Of a stretch of 64,000 nt of DNA, positions 27,362-36,783 are shown one piece after another (the first letter of the stretch is position 1; every line of letters begins with the position of its first letter). This DNA comes from CALWZE01 sp036644375 (lineage in GTDB: Bacteria; Bacillota; Clostridia; Oscillospirales; Ruminococcaceae), in contig JAVXQD010000007.1 of assembly GCA_036644375.1 (NCBI GenBank), forward strand, positions 11,418 through 75,417, given 5' to 3'. The notes beneath the pieces are model-generated. The model did not search any database and had not been told where the DNA came from. It worked only from the letters and a program-made list of their open reading frames with translations. The translations under genes were made by a program, and so were the position numbers.

Positions 27362-29347
27362 TTGGCAAATAAAAAACAGCAATACAACAACGAGAGCATC
27401 TCCACCTTAAAGGGTGCGGAGCGTGTCAGAAAACGTCCGGGAGTGATATTTGGCTCGGATGGTATTGACGGCTGTCAGCATTCGGTGTTTGAGATAATTT
27501 CCAACTCGCTCGATGAAGCGCGTGAGGGCTACGGCAAAAAAATCATCATTACCAGATACCTTGACCATTCGATAGAGGTTGAGGATTTCGGCCGCGGGAT
27601 ACCTGTGGATTACAACAACAAGGAACAGGAATACAACTGGCGTCTGCTTTTTTGTGAAATGTATGCAGGTGGAAAATATGACAATACCTCCGGCAGCACC
27701 TATGAATTCTCACTCGGTCTTAACGGCCTCGGACTTTGCGCCACTCAATATGCATCGGAATATATGGATGTTGAGATTTATCGTGACGGATTTCGGTTTT
27801 TCATTCAATTCAAAGAAGGCAATCCCGTCGGTGATATGTTGAAAGAGCCCACAAACAAAAAGCAGACGGGCAGCCGCATAAGGTGGAAACCCGATTTGAA
27901 GGTTTTTACTGACATAAATATAAGCGATGATTATTTTACGGATATGCTGCGCAGGCAGGCGGTAGTCAACGGCGGAATCGAGTTTTTGTATAAAAACGAG
28001 ACTGCACCTAACCTGTTTAAGGATACCGAGTTTCTCTATCGGGACGGGATAGTCGAATATGCCAATGAAATTGTTGGGGAGGACGCACTTACCCCGATTC
28101 AGTTTATAGAGGGTGAGCGCGTCGGACGTGACCGCGAGGATTTGCCGGATTACAAGGTCAAAATGTCCTTTGCATTCTGCTTTTCAAATAAGACCCAGAT
28201 GCTTGAATATTACCACAACAGCAGTTGGCTTGAGCACGGAGGTTCTCCGGACAAGGCGGTTAAATCCGCGTTCAGATACCAAATAGACGCACTTATCAAG
28301 GAAAGAAAGCTGTACAAAAAAGATGAAAAAGCTATAACCTTTGATGATATTCAAGATTGTCTTGTCATGATTTCATCGTCGTTCTCAACAGAGACCAGCT
28401 ATGAGAATCAGACAAAAAAGTCTATCACCAATAAATTTATCGCACAGGCGATGATTGAGTTTTTAAAGCACAATCTTGAAATATATTTTATCGAAAATCG
28501 AATTGATGCCGACAAAATTGCAAATCAGATACTTATTAATAAGCGAAGCCGAGAAAATGCGGAAAAAACCCGTTTGAATCTCAAAAAGACACTGCAAAAT
28601 TCATCGGACTTGACAAACAGAGTGCAGAAATTTGTGGATTGCCGCACAAAAGATCTCGACAAGCGCGAGGTCTATATCGTTGAGGGCGACTCGGCTCTCG
28701 GCGCGTGCAAGCAGGGCAGGGATTCGGATTTTCAGGCGATAATACCGGTTCGCGGCAAGATTTTGAATTGCCTTAAATCCGAATACGAGAAAATATTCAA
28801 GAGCGACATAATCATCGACCTTCTAAAGGTCTTAGGGTGCGGTGTCGAGGTTAAAACCAAGGCAAACACAGACATATCAAATTTTGATATAAATAATTTG
28901 CGGTGGAATAAGGTCATTATTTGCACGGATGCCGATGTGGACGGATTTCAGATCAGAACACTTATTTTGACAATGCTTTACAGGCTTACCCCCACCCTCA
29001 TTGAGAGGGGATATGTGTACATTGCCGAATCACCTCTCTTTGAGATTACCACTAAAAAGAAAGTGTACTTCGCGTATACCGAGCTTGAAAAAGTCGCTGT
29101 TCTGGACAAGCTTAAGGACGAAAAATATACTATTCAGCGCTCGAAGGGACTCGGTGAAAACGAGGCGGATATGATGTGGATGACAACCATGAACCCTGCG
29201 ACGCGAAGGCTTATTAAGGTCACTCCGAATGATGTGGACCAGACAGCCTACATGTTTGAGCTGCTGCTCGGAGATAACCTTGCAGGGCGCAAGGAATATA
29301 TTGCGACACATGGCATTGAATATATGGATGACCTTGATATAAGCTGA
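27362..29347 (+). CDS. parE: Type IIA topoisomerase subunit B (ParE/GyrB-like, divergent)
   Basis: A 661-residue ATPase subunit of a DNA topoisomerase. The GHKL ATPase region has FEIISNSLDEAREGYG and VEDFGRGIPVDY; the Toprim region has VEGDSALGACKQGRDS, where GyrB/ParE usually read EGDSAGGSAKQGRD, and CTDADVDGFQIRTLIL. It is therefore a divergent paralogue rather than the main gyrase. AAGGAG at 27348-27353 sits too close to the in-frame GTG at 27353 and correctly before the TTG at 27362, which is chosen. The partner subunit is 39 bases downstream. Topoisomerase IV is the likeliest role. Confidence 0.85.
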   Translation: MANKKQQYNNESISTLKGAERVRKRPGVIFGSDGIDGCQHSVFEIISNSLDEAREGYGKKIIITRYLDHSIEVEDFGRGIPVDYNNKEQEYNWRLLFCEMYAGGKYDNTSGSTYEFSLGLNGLGLCATQYASEYMDVEIYRDGFRFFIQFKEGNPVGDMLKEPTNKKQTGSRIRWKPDLKVFTDINISDDYFTDMLRRQAVVNGGIEFLYKNETAPNLFKDTEFLYRDGIVEYANEIVGEDALTPIQFIEGERVGRDREDLPDYKVKMSFAFCFSNKTQMLEYYHNSSWLEHGGSPDKAVKSAFRYQIDALIKERKLYKKDEKAITFDDIQDCLVMISSSFSTETSYENQTKKSITNKFIAQAMIEFLKHNLEIYFIENRIDADKIANQILINKRSRENAEKTRLNLKKTLQNSSDLTNRVQKFVDCRTKDLDKREVYIVEGDSALGACKQGRDSDFQAIIPVRGKILNCLKSEYEKIFKSDIIIDLLKVLGCGVEVKTKANTDISNFDINNLRWNKVIICTDADVDGFQIRTLILTMLYRLTPTLIERGYVYIAESPLFEITTKKKVYFAYTELEKVAVLDKLKDEKYTIQRSKGLGENEADMMWMTTMNPATRRLIKVTPNDVDQTAYMFELLLGDNLAGRKEYIATHGIEYMDDLDIS

Positions 29348-29386
29348 TTTCAGCGCTTATACCATTAATAAGGAGGCCGATGAGAT

Positions 29387-31624
29387 TTGGCAAAGAAAAA
29401 GGAAACTGCAAAAAAAATTGCCGCTGTAAATGATAATGTCGAAATTGAGGGTGCGGGAATAACACTTGAAACCTCAATTGTTGACACTCTGAAACAGAAC
29501 TATATGCCATATGCAATGAGCGTAATTGTTTCGCGGGCGCTGCCTGAAATAGACGGTTTTAAGCCGTCGCACCGAAAGCTTCTTTACACGATGTATCTTA
29601 TGGGTCTGCTGACCGGAACCCGCACAAAGTCAACTAATGTAGTCGGGCAGACAATGAAGCTCAATCCGCACGGCGATCAGGCGATTTACGAGACGCTTGT
29701 GCGTCTGTCAAGGGGCAATGAAACTCTTTTGCACCCCTATATAGACTCAAAGGGAAACTTCGGAAAGAGCTACAGCCGCGACATGGCATATGCCGCATCG
29801 CGCTATACCGAGGTGAAGCTTGCCGAAATCAGCTCACAGCTCTTTTCCGATATTTCGAAAAACGCGATAGATTTTATCGACAACTATGATAACACGATGA
29901 AAGAGCCGTCGCTGCTTCCCACCACATTTCCGGCTATTCTCGTGAACTCGAATATAGGCATAGCGGTCGGAATGGCAAGCTCTATCTGTCCGTTCAATCT
30001 GAGCGAGGTATGCGAAACAGCTGTAGCTCTGATAAAAAATCCAAATCACGATATAACGCTGACGCTTAAGGCACCGGATTTTCCGGGCGGCGGCGAGCTT
30101 TTGTACGATGCTGATATAATGAGGCAGATATATGAAACGGGTCGAGGCTCGGTTCGAATACGCAGCAAATATGTTTACGAAAGTGTCCGAAACTGCATCG
30201 AAATAACCGAGATTCCTCCGTCAACAACAATTGAAGCGATAATGGACAAAATCGCAGAGCATATAAAATTCGGCAAAATAAAAGAGCTAAGTGATATGCG
30301 CGACGAAACAGACCTGCGAGGGCTGCGCCTGACACTTGATTTAAAGCGCGGCACTGACGTCGAAAAGCTCATGCAAAAGCTGTTTAAGCTGACGCCTATC
30401 GAGGACAGCTTTTCCTGCAACTTCACAGTTTTGATAAATGGTATGCCAAAGCTGCTCGGGGTTAGAGAAATCCTGAGAGAATGGACGGATTTTCGCAGAA
30501 ACTGCGTGAGGCGGAGAACGGCCTTTGATATGAAGGGAAAAGAGGATCGCCTGCATTTGCTGAACGGGCTTGCGAAGATTCTGCTGGATATAGATAAGTC
30601 GATTAAAATCATCCGTGAAACAAGCGAGGAAAAAGAGGTTGTGCCAAACCTCATGATTGGATTTGCGATTGATGAAATACAGGCGAATTATATTGCGGAA
30701 ATTAAGCTTCGCCAGCTCAACCGCGAATATATTCTTAACAGAATCTCCGAGACTGAAAAGCTCAAGGAGGAAATTTCAGCGCTCAGGGCGATTCTTGAGG
30801 ACAGCAGACTTGTTGACAGAATAATCATCGAGGAGCAGGCGGCGGTCGCACAGAAGTATATCCAACCGAGAAAGACCAAAATTATGTACGAGGCACCGAC
30901 AGAGTATATTGAGGAAATTGAGGAGATACCCGATTATCCTGTGACAATTTTCTATACCTCAGAGGGCTATTTTAAAAAAATTACGCCTCAGTCACTGCGT
31001 ATGAGCGGAGAGCATAAGCTGAAGGAAAACGACGATATAATTTTCACACGCGAATGTAAAAATGATATCAATTTGTTGTTTTTCACAAATATGCATCAGG
31101 TTTATAAATGTAAGGCAAATGATTTTGATGACTGCAAGACAAGCGTAATCGGAGATTTTGTGGCGGCAAAGCTGGATATGGCAGAGGGTGAATACCCGAT
31201 TGCCGTTATTTCAACCGAGGAGTTTAAGGGCAGCATATTGTTTTTTTACGACAGCGGAAAGGTTGCAAAGGTTCCGATGTCGTCTTTCGAAACCAAATTG
31301 AACCGCAAAAAGCTTACAAATGCTTTTTGTGCCAAGGCTGAGCTTGTTCGTGCGGTTGAATGCGTTGACGAGCAGGAGTTTGCAATATTTTCAAGCGCAG
31401 GGCGCATGCTCTTGGTAAACAGTGCCCTTGTTCCGCTAAAACAGGCAAAGGACACACTCGGAGTCGCCGTTATGACTCTCAAAAAGGGTGTAACGGTAAA
31501 GAGGGTTGTTGAGGCGTCAACTCTGGAGCTTGTTGATCCGCACAGATATCGCACGAGAAACCTTCCTGCTGCCGGCGCGATAATCCGTGAGGACGACATT
31601 GCCGAGCAGTATACACTTTTGTAA
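29387..31624 (+). CDS. parC: Type IIA topoisomerase subunit A (ParC/GyrA-like, divergent)
   Basis: A 745-residue DNA breakage-reunion subunit. DGFKPSHRKLLYTMYLMGLL and NPHGDQAIYETLVRLSRGN correspond to the winged-helix active region, and the catalytic tyrosine lies in YAASRYTEVKLAEI. The quinolone-region sequence differs strongly from GyrA/ParC norms. The C-terminal pinwheel is shortened and I see no QRRGGKG-like GyrA box, which argues against gyrase supercoiling and for decatenation or relaxation. It starts with TTG (29387) ten bases after AGGAGG. It is co-transcribed with the B subunit. Confidence 0.85.
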   Translation: MAKKKETAKKIAAVNDNVEIEGAGITLETSIVDTLKQNYMPYAMSVIVSRALPEIDGFKPSHRKLLYTMYLMGLLTGTRTKSTNVVGQTMKLNPHGDQAIYETLVRLSRGNETLLHPYIDSKGNFGKSYSRDMAYAASRYTEVKLAEISSQLFSDISKNAIDFIDNYDNTMKEPSLLPTTFPAILVNSNIGIAVGMASSICPFNLSEVCETAVALIKNPNHDITLTLKAPDFPGGGELLYDADIMRQIYETGRGSVRIRSKYVYESVRNCIEITEIPPSTTIEAIMDKIAEHIKFGKIKELSDMRDETDLRGLRLTLDLKRGTDVEKLMQKLFKLTPIEDSFSCNFTVLINGMPKLLGVREILREWTDFRRNCVRRRTAFDMKGKEDRLHLLNGLAKILLDIDKSIKIIRETSEEKEVVPNLMIGFAIDEIQANYIAEIKLRQLNREYILNRISETEKLKEEISALRAILEDSRLVDRIIIEEQAAVAQKYIQPRKTKIMYEAPTEYIEEIEEIPDYPVTIFYTSEGYFKKITPQSLRMSGEHKLKENDDIIFTRECKNDINLLFFTNMHQVYKCKANDFDDCKTSVIGDFVAAKLDMAEGEYPIAVISTEEFKGSILFFYDSGKVAKVPMSSFETKLNRKKLTNAFCAKAELVRAVECVDEQEFAIFSSAGRMLLVNSALVPLKQAKDTLGVAVMTLKKGVTVKRVVEASTLELVDPHRYRTRNLPAAGAIIREDDIAEQYTLL

Positions 31625-31692
31625 ATCGCTGTTGATTTTTTATGAAGTTTATGTTATCATTCTAATGTTGTAACTCTTTTGGAGGTAGGATA

Positions 31693-31941
31693 ATGAGCAC
31701 AATTGAAATTGTAGCTGGAAGTTTGCTTCTTTTGACTTGTCTTTTGATAATTGTTGTTATTTCGCTTCAGGGCGGAAAAACCGGCGGTATGTCAGGTGTT
31801 ATTATGGGCGGTGAAGGTACTTCGGTGCGCGGCAAGACAAAGGATACCGATGCTAAGCTTGCAAACATCACAAAAGTACTTGCTGTGATATTTTTTGTCG
31901 CCACATTTGTGGTCAGCTTTATTGCTATGGCGAAAAAATAA
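31693..31941 (+). CDS. secG: Preprotein translocase subunit SecG
   Basis: An 82-residue accessory subunit of the SecYEG channel with two membrane spans (about residues 5-25 and 57-78). The conserved connecting loop, LQGGKTGGMSGVIMGGEG, is typical of SecG. A GGAGGTAGGATA ribosome binding site precedes the ATG. It lies after the topoisomerase pair with its own terminator. Confidence 0.95.
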   Translation: MSTIEIVAGSLLLLTCLLIIVVISLQGGKTGGMSGVIMGGEGTSVRGKTKDTDAKLANITKVLAVIFFVATFVVSFIAMAKK

Positions 31942-31961
31942 CTGCATTATAATTCAATCAG

Positions 31962-31997
31962 CAACAAAGGACGGATTATATCCGTCTTTTTTTGTTG
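31962..31997 (+). terminator. Terminator of secG
   Basis: GACGGAT (31970-31976) / ATCCGTC (31980-31986) followed by seven T, enclosed in an outer CAACAAA/TTTGTTG pairing. Confidence 0.82.
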
Positions 31998-32058
31998 TCG
32001 CGGGAATATAAATTAATGCTTAGCTGACATTATTATAAAAAAGCAGGGAAGTCATGAG

Positions 32059-32307
32059 ATGAATATAACCTTTTACTTTTTTTTGATAACTGTGGCAGCG
32101 GTCAATATTTTCTTTATCGCAAGGTGCAGACACCCGTTTAAAGCTGCGATAAAATCAGCGCTGTCAGGTATAGCATCACTTATGGTCATAAATCTGCTTA
32201 GCGGCATGACAACGGTCGGAATCGGTATAAACGTTCTGACCGTTGCGTGCTCCGCCGTGCTTGGAATCAGCGGAACGATTTTGATGCTTATCGTCAATCT
32301 GATTTAA
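32059..32307 (+). CDS. BofA-like small membrane protein
   Basis: An 82-residue protein with two or three hydrophobic spans. The second half (NLLSGMTTVGIGINVLTVAC then AVLGISGTILMLIV) matches the pattern of the BofA family, which in spore formers anchors the inhibitory complex of the SigK protease. BofA relatives also occur in species where no such role has been shown. No other sporulation gene is in this window. The ribosome binding site is weak (CAGGGAAG). Confidence 0.7.
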   Translation: MNITFYFFLITVAAVNIFFIARCRHPFKAAIKSALSGIASLMVINLLSGMTTVGIGINVLTVACSAVLGISGTILMLIVNLI

Positions 32308-32313
32308 AGCGCA

Positions 32314-32350
32314 TATAAAAAAGGAACGGGGTTACCGTTCCTTTTTTATA
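32314..32350. terminator. Bidirectional terminator between the BofA-like gene and rnpB
   Basis: Perfect 16-bp palindrome TATAAAAAAGGAACGG (32314-32329) / CCGTTCCTTTTTTATA (32335-32350) with loop GGTTA. T runs occur on both strands, so it can serve both convergent transcripts. Confidence 0.92.
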
Positions 32351-32351
32351 T

Positions 32352-32684
32352 GTGCGACCGGACCTGTAAGCCGAGTTCTGTGTTGAATGACAATCTATCT
32401 GGGCCGTAAGTCACCATACGGCTCAAGCCACGCTCTTGGACGCGCCGGGCCGGCTTAATGTCCAAATATCGGTGTTGCTCCGAATAGGGTTTACATGGCC
32501 GCACAGTCGCCTGTGCGCCGGTGAGCTCTTACCTCACCTTTCCACCCTTACCCGCGAACGGGCGGTATATCTCTGTTGCACTGTCCCTAAGGTCGCCCTC
32601 GGCTGCCGTTAACAGCTATTCTGCCCTGTGGAGCTCGGACTTTCCTCACATCAAATGATGCGCTGCCATCTGGTCTGCTCGCGA
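32352..32684 (-). ncRNA. rnpB: RNase P RNA, bacterial class A
   Basis: On the minus strand the segment begins with GCGCTCGCGAGCAGACCAGA and continues with GAGGAAAGTCCGAGCTCC (32631-32650 region), the conserved region of P4, and ends with ACAGAACTCGGCTTACAGG then TCCGGTCGC. These are the hallmark conserved ends of the RNA that matures tRNA 5' ends. The J/internal motif of class A (CCCGTTCGCGGGTAAGGGTGG-type sequence) is present. Boundaries are approximate; the 5' end is set by the -10 box and the 3' end by the terminator. Confidence 0.95.
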
Positions 32685-32689
32685 GCGCT

Positions 32690-32718
32690 ATTATATCACA
32701 TAGAAAAATAAAAGTAAA
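32690..32718 (-). promoter_or_regulatory. Promoter of rnpB
   Basis: On the minus strand, TTTACT (32713-32718) and TATAAT (32690-32695), spacer 17, placing the start of transcription at about 32684. Confidence 0.78.
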
Positions 32719-32800
32719 ATCCCGCGTGTTTATGATGTGCCATTGCGAATAATAATAAAGTATTGATAATGATATTTAGAGCAGATTGTGGAGCGGATTT

Positions 32801-33901
32801 ATGAAAAGCAGCAAAAACAGAACTTTGTTATTATTAATAGCCGCGTTTATGTTGCTTACTTTGTCGTTGAATATCGGCAAGGCTTTATACGTTGCCGAAA
32901 AAATAATTTCAATTACTAAACCTCTGGCATACGGTATACTGATTGCGCTTGCTCTCGACAGTGCAGTAGATTTTTTTCAAAAAATGATTTTCAGGCGCGC
33001 AAATTTTAACAGTTCAAAGGCACGGACAATTTCAGTTATGATTACATTGATTTTAGTAGTCGTGATTATTGCAGGTTCCTGCTATATAATTGTTCCCAAC
33101 ATTTCAAAAAGCCTGAATACAGTTGCACAGCGCGCACCATATTACGCAGTGAAAATAAATGAAAAGCTGAGTGAGCTGACAACTCGGCTTGGATTGACGC
33201 TTACCGAGAATGAGACGCTGCTCGGAAATACCAAGCAGCTTTTGTTTAGAGTTCAGACATATGCCTCGGCAGTAGCCGTCACTGTAATGGACCTCGCAAG
33301 AAGCATTTTTAATTTTTTGCTCGCCTTTGTTTTTTCTGTTTATCTGCTGATTCGCAAGGAAAATATTGTGGAACTGCTGAATAGAATCAATAATGCGTTT
33401 ACTTCTAATCGATTTTACGATAGAATATATCAGTATTCTTTGGATTTTGCACGGACATTTAAGCGCTTCGTCAGCGGACAGATTGCAGAGGGCGCAATTC
33501 TCGGAATTCTTTGCTTTATCGGTATGCTGATTATTCGTCTGCCTTATGCGGGGCTTATAAGTGTGCTGATTGCATTGACCAGTCTGATACCGATATTCGG
33601 CGCGTACATCGGCGCGTTGCCCGCGCTGCTTTTACTGCTGCTTGAAAATCCGGTTCAGGCGTTGATATTTATTATTTTCATTGTGGCGCTGCAGCAATTT
33701 GAGGGCTCAGTAATATATCCGAAGGTTGTCGGAGAGGCAATTGGGCTTGACGGCCTGCTCGTCTTTGCGGGAGTTACGCTCGGCGCCGGATTCGGAGGGC
33801 TGATAGGTGTTATTATCGGGGTTCCGCTTACGGCGGTTATCACTAAAGCTTTGAATGGCGCATTGAAACAAAAAGAAACCGAAAGAGGTAAACAGAGATG
33901 A
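32801..33901 (+). CDS. AI-2E family transporter (PerM-like membrane protein)
   Basis: A 366-residue polytopic membrane protein with about eight spans and the family's pattern: two N-terminal spans, a soluble stretch after the third (about residues 100-165), and a C-terminal block with FVSGQIAEGAILGILCFIGM, LTSLIPIFGAYIGALPA and a long GxxLGAGFGGLIGVIIGVP end. The family was named for AI-2 export, but members do other things, including sodium/proton exchange, so substrate is open. The ATG at 32801 follows GGAG with 7 bases between; an upstream TTG is less likely. The stop overlaps malQ by 4 bases. Confidence 0.88.
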   Translation: MKSSKNRTLLLLIAAFMLLTLSLNIGKALYVAEKIISITKPLAYGILIALALDSAVDFFQKMIFRRANFNSSKARTISVMITLILVVVIIAGSCYIIVPNISKSLNTVAQRAPYYAVKINEKLSELTTRLGLTLTENETLLGNTKQLLFRVQTYASAVAVTVMDLARSIFNFLLAFVFSVYLLIRKENIVELLNRINNAFTSNRFYDRIYQYSLDFARTFKRFVSGQIAEGAILGILCFIGMLIIRLPYAGLISVLIALTSLIPIFGAYIGALPALLLLLLENPVQALIFIIFIVALQQFEGSVIYPKVVGEAIGLDGLLVFAGVTLGAGFGGLIGVIIGVPLTAVITKALNGALKQKETERGKQR

Positions 33902-35370
33902 GAAAGAGCGGCATTTTATTGCCGATATTCAGCCTGCCGTCACTTTATGGCATAGGTTGCTTCGGAAAGGATGCATATTCATTTGTTGATTTTCTGCGTA
34001 AGGCAGGGCAAAGCTACTGGCAGATACTGCCGATTGGACCTACCGGGTACGGAGATTCTCCGTACCAGTCATATTCCGGCACGGCGGGAAACCCTCTTTT
34101 CATTGATATTGAGCTTTTGATGTTTGACAAGCTTTTGAGCTTTGACGAATGCCGAGAATATTGTGGTGTATTCAATGAATCGAAAATCAATTATGATCTT
34201 ATACGAGAATCTCGTGAAAAGCTGTTGAGAATCGCCATAAGCCGCTTTGATTTTAAAAAAGCGGAATATTTGAAGTTTTGCAGAGACAATGAAAATTGGC
34301 TTGATGATTACGCAGTTTTCATGAGCATCAAAACTGCTCATAATGGAGATTCACTTTGGCTGTGGGACAAGCAGCTGCAAAATAAAAACTCGGAAGAAGT
34401 TGCGCGATTTTCACTTGAGCACAAGGAAGAAATAAAATTTAATAAAGCCGTGCAGTATATTTTTTATACACAGTGGTTTGCGCTTAAAAGATATGCCAAT
34501 AAAAACGGAGTCGAGATTATAGGTGATATACCGATATATGTCTCACAGGACAGCAGCGACTTCTGGGCAAAACCTGAATTGTTCTTGTTAGATGAAAGGA
34601 TGGAGCCGTGTCTTGTTGCAGGATGCCCGCCGGACTATTTTTCGGAAGATGGGCAGCTGTGGGGCAACCCTATTTATAACTGGGCATATCACAAAAACAC
34701 CGACTATCAGTGGTGGATAGACCGACTCGATTTCAGCTCGAGAATGTTTGACGTTGTCAGAATAGATCATTTCAGGGGATTGTATGATTTTTGGGCTGTT
34801 CCATCGTCTGAAAAAAGCGCTAAAAACGGATGCTGGCTCAATGGTCCGGCAGACAGCTTTATTGACAGAATTAAACACTGCCTGCCCAAATTAAAGATTA
34901 TTGCCGAGGATCTCGGTAAATTAAATGACGGTGTTGTTGAGCTGCTTCGATACAGCAGCTTTCCCGGAATGGCAGTTTTGCAGTTTGCTTTTGACGGGGA
35001 CAGGAGCAACACCTATCTCCCGTACAACCTCAGCAAGAATACCGTTGCATACACTGCTACACATGATAATCCGACGACTCTTGAGTGGTACAACAATCTG
35101 TCGGACAAGCAGAGGATACAGGTACATACATATTTAAAAACATCCGATGGCAGAGGAACGGTTGATTCGATGATTGACGCAGTATTGTCCTCGGTCGCAG
35201 ATACGGCGGTTGTGCCGTTGTTTGATTATCTGATGCTTGACATGGAGGGAAGAATCAATGTTCCGTCTACTGTCGGTGACAATTGGAATGTGCGAATAAG
35301 GCACGAACTTATCACGGACGAGCTTGCCGAAACTGTAAATAGAAAAACTTCAATATATGGAAGATGCTGA
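33898..35370 (+). CDS. malQ: 4-alpha-glucanotransferase
   Basis: A 490-residue GH77 amylomaltase that shuffles alpha-1,4-glucan chains. The N-terminus RKSGILLPIFSLPSLYGIGC is diagnostic. The catalytic nucleophile lies in VVRIDHFRGLYDFWAVP, the acid/base in KIIAEDLGKLNDGV, and THDNPTTLEW near the end is also conserved. It is translationally coupled (ATGA overlap) to the AI-2E-type gene. No glycogen operon is nearby. Length is typical for bacterial MalQ. Confidence 0.96.
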   Translation: MRKSGILLPIFSLPSLYGIGCFGKDAYSFVDFLRKAGQSYWQILPIGPTGYGDSPYQSYSGTAGNPLFIDIELLMFDKLLSFDECREYCGVFNESKINYDLIRESREKLLRIAISRFDFKKAEYLKFCRDNENWLDDYAVFMSIKTAHNGDSLWLWDKQLQNKNSEEVARFSLEHKEEIKFNKAVQYIFYTQWFALKRYANKNGVEIIGDIPIYVSQDSSDFWAKPELFLLDERMEPCLVAGCPPDYFSEDGQLWGNPIYNWAYHKNTDYQWWIDRLDFSSRMFDVVRIDHFRGLYDFWAVPSSEKSAKNGCWLNGPADSFIDRIKHCLPKLKIIAEDLGKLNDGVVELLRYSSFPGMAVLQFAFDGDRSNTYLPYNLSKNTVAYTATHDNPTTLEWYNNLSDKQRIQVHTYLKTSDGRGTVDSMIDAVLSSVADTAVVPLFDYLMLDMEGRINVPSTVGDNWNVRIRHELITDELAETVNRKTSIYGRC

Positions 35371-35387
35371 TTTTAAGGAGGTCTATA

Positions 35388-36566
35388 ATGCCGGATTTTA
35401 TCGCTCTTGCAAAATCAATCGAGAAGGAAGTTAAAGCTAACAGGCGATATCTGCACGAAAATGCCGAGGTAGGGGACAATCTGCCCAAAACAACTGCTTT
35501 TATAAAAAATAAGCTGACGGAATACGGATGTGCATATCAGGAGATATGCAAGTGCGGAATAGTTGCAAATATCGGAGCTAAAGGCGGAAAAACCATTTTA
35601 ATCAGAGCCGACACGGACGCGCTGCCTCAGCAGGAGATAAGCGGAGAGAGCTTTTCTTGCAGAGACGGAGCGGCACATTCGTGCGGACACGATATACATA
35701 CGGCGTCTCTTCTCGGCTGTGCAAAAATCTTAAAAGACATGGAGCACGAGCTCAGCGGAAATGTTAAGCTTGTATTTCAGCCGGACGAAGAGAAAATTTT
35801 CGGTGCGGTTAATATGATAAAAGCGGGAGTAATGGAAAATCCGAAAGTCGACGCGGCATTTTCCATGCATACTAATTTCGCGCTTAAGGCAGGTGAGTTC
35901 AATGTCCTTGGGGGAACATATCTCCCGTCAAGCGATATTTTTAAAATCAACATTTCAGGTGTAGGCACTCACAGCTCCGCTCCCGATAAGGGCGTAGATC
36001 CGATTTTGGCAGCGGCTAAAATAATCGACGGTGTTCAGACGCTGACCTCTCGTGAGATTGACGCTCTGACTCCGGTAATACTCACGTTTGGGAGCGTTCA
36101 TGCAGGCGAGGCGGCAAATGTAATACCGGAGACTGCGGAGCTTTGCGGAACAATCAGAGCCTTTGACAGAGACGTCCGAAATTGGGCAAAAAAGCGATTT
36201 TGCGAGATGACTGAGAGCATTGCAAAAACGTATCGCGCCGATGCAAAGGTCGAATTCACATCCGCCACGCCCGCAACCTATAACGATCCGATAATGTCGG
36301 AAGATATTTTTAAATATCTCCGTGAGCTGTTCGGAAATGAAATTGTTTTCAGCAGAAATCTCAATGTTAAGGGTTCGGATGACTTCGCATACTACTCCGA
36401 GCTTGTGCCGGGTGTTATGTATCATGTAGGTATGGGTACAGCCGAGGAGGGCTATACGGCGGGACTGCACAACCCTGCCGCTCGCTTTGATGAGGGCGCA
36501 CTTGTGAACTCTGTTGCAGCGTTTGTTCAGATAGCCTATTGCTGGCTTGCAGAGCACGGACAATAA
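35388..36566 (+). CDS. M20-family amidohydrolase
   Basis: A 392-residue metal-dependent hydrolase of the aminoacylase/carboxypeptidase M20D group. Metal ligands are in SCGHDIHTASLLG (His, Asp) and FQPDEEKIFGA (Glu pair), with later histidines in FSMHTNFAL and the C-terminal AGLHNPAARFDE. The dimerisation domain is inserted at about residues 180-300. Substrate (N-acetyl-amino acids, hippurate-like or indole conjugates) cannot be decided. The start at 35388 follows AAGGAGGTCTATA; an earlier in-frame ATG overlaps malQ and lacks one. Confidence 0.9.
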   Translation: MPDFIALAKSIEKEVKANRRYLHENAEVGDNLPKTTAFIKNKLTEYGCAYQEICKCGIVANIGAKGGKTILIRADTDALPQQEISGESFSCRDGAAHSCGHDIHTASLLGCAKILKDMEHELSGNVKLVFQPDEEKIFGAVNMIKAGVMENPKVDAAFSMHTNFALKAGEFNVLGGTYLPSSDIFKINISGVGTHSSAPDKGVDPILAAAKIIDGVQTLTSREIDALTPVILTFGSVHAGEAANVIPETAELCGTIRAFDRDVRNWAKKRFCEMTESIAKTYRADAKVEFTSATPATYNDPIMSEDIFKYLRELFGNEIVFSRNLNVKGSDDFAYYSELVPGVMYHVGMGTAEEGYTAGLHNPAARFDEGALVNSVAAFVQIAYCWLAEHGQ

Positions 36567-36644
36567 TTTCAATTCGGCGCAAGCAATGCTCGGGATATTT
36601 TCTTACAGCTGCTGAATCGGCAAACCAAAAGTTTGAAATTACAA

Positions 36645-36721
36645 AACAGAGCATATTCTAAACTCCTGTAAAATGGAATTGACTAAATGTCAATTCCGAA
36701 GGAGCATGAGTATGCTCTGTT
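36645..36721. repeat. Three-tier palindromic element, possibly a bidirectional terminator
   Basis: Nested complementary arms: AACAGAGCATA (36645-36655) / TATGCTCTGTT (36711-36721), CTCC (36664-36667) / GGAG (36701-36704), and GGAATTGAC (36675-36683) / GTCAATTCC (36689-36697). The element sits between two convergent genes, with TCTTTT on the plus side and TTTTG on the minus side. It is more elaborate than the other terminators here and might be a mobile palindromic unit. Confidence 0.65.
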
Positions 36722-36783
36722 CTTTTGGGGCTGTTTTTGTTATGCGGATTCTGTTGCTCCGGAGGGAAAACTGCTGGGCTCGG

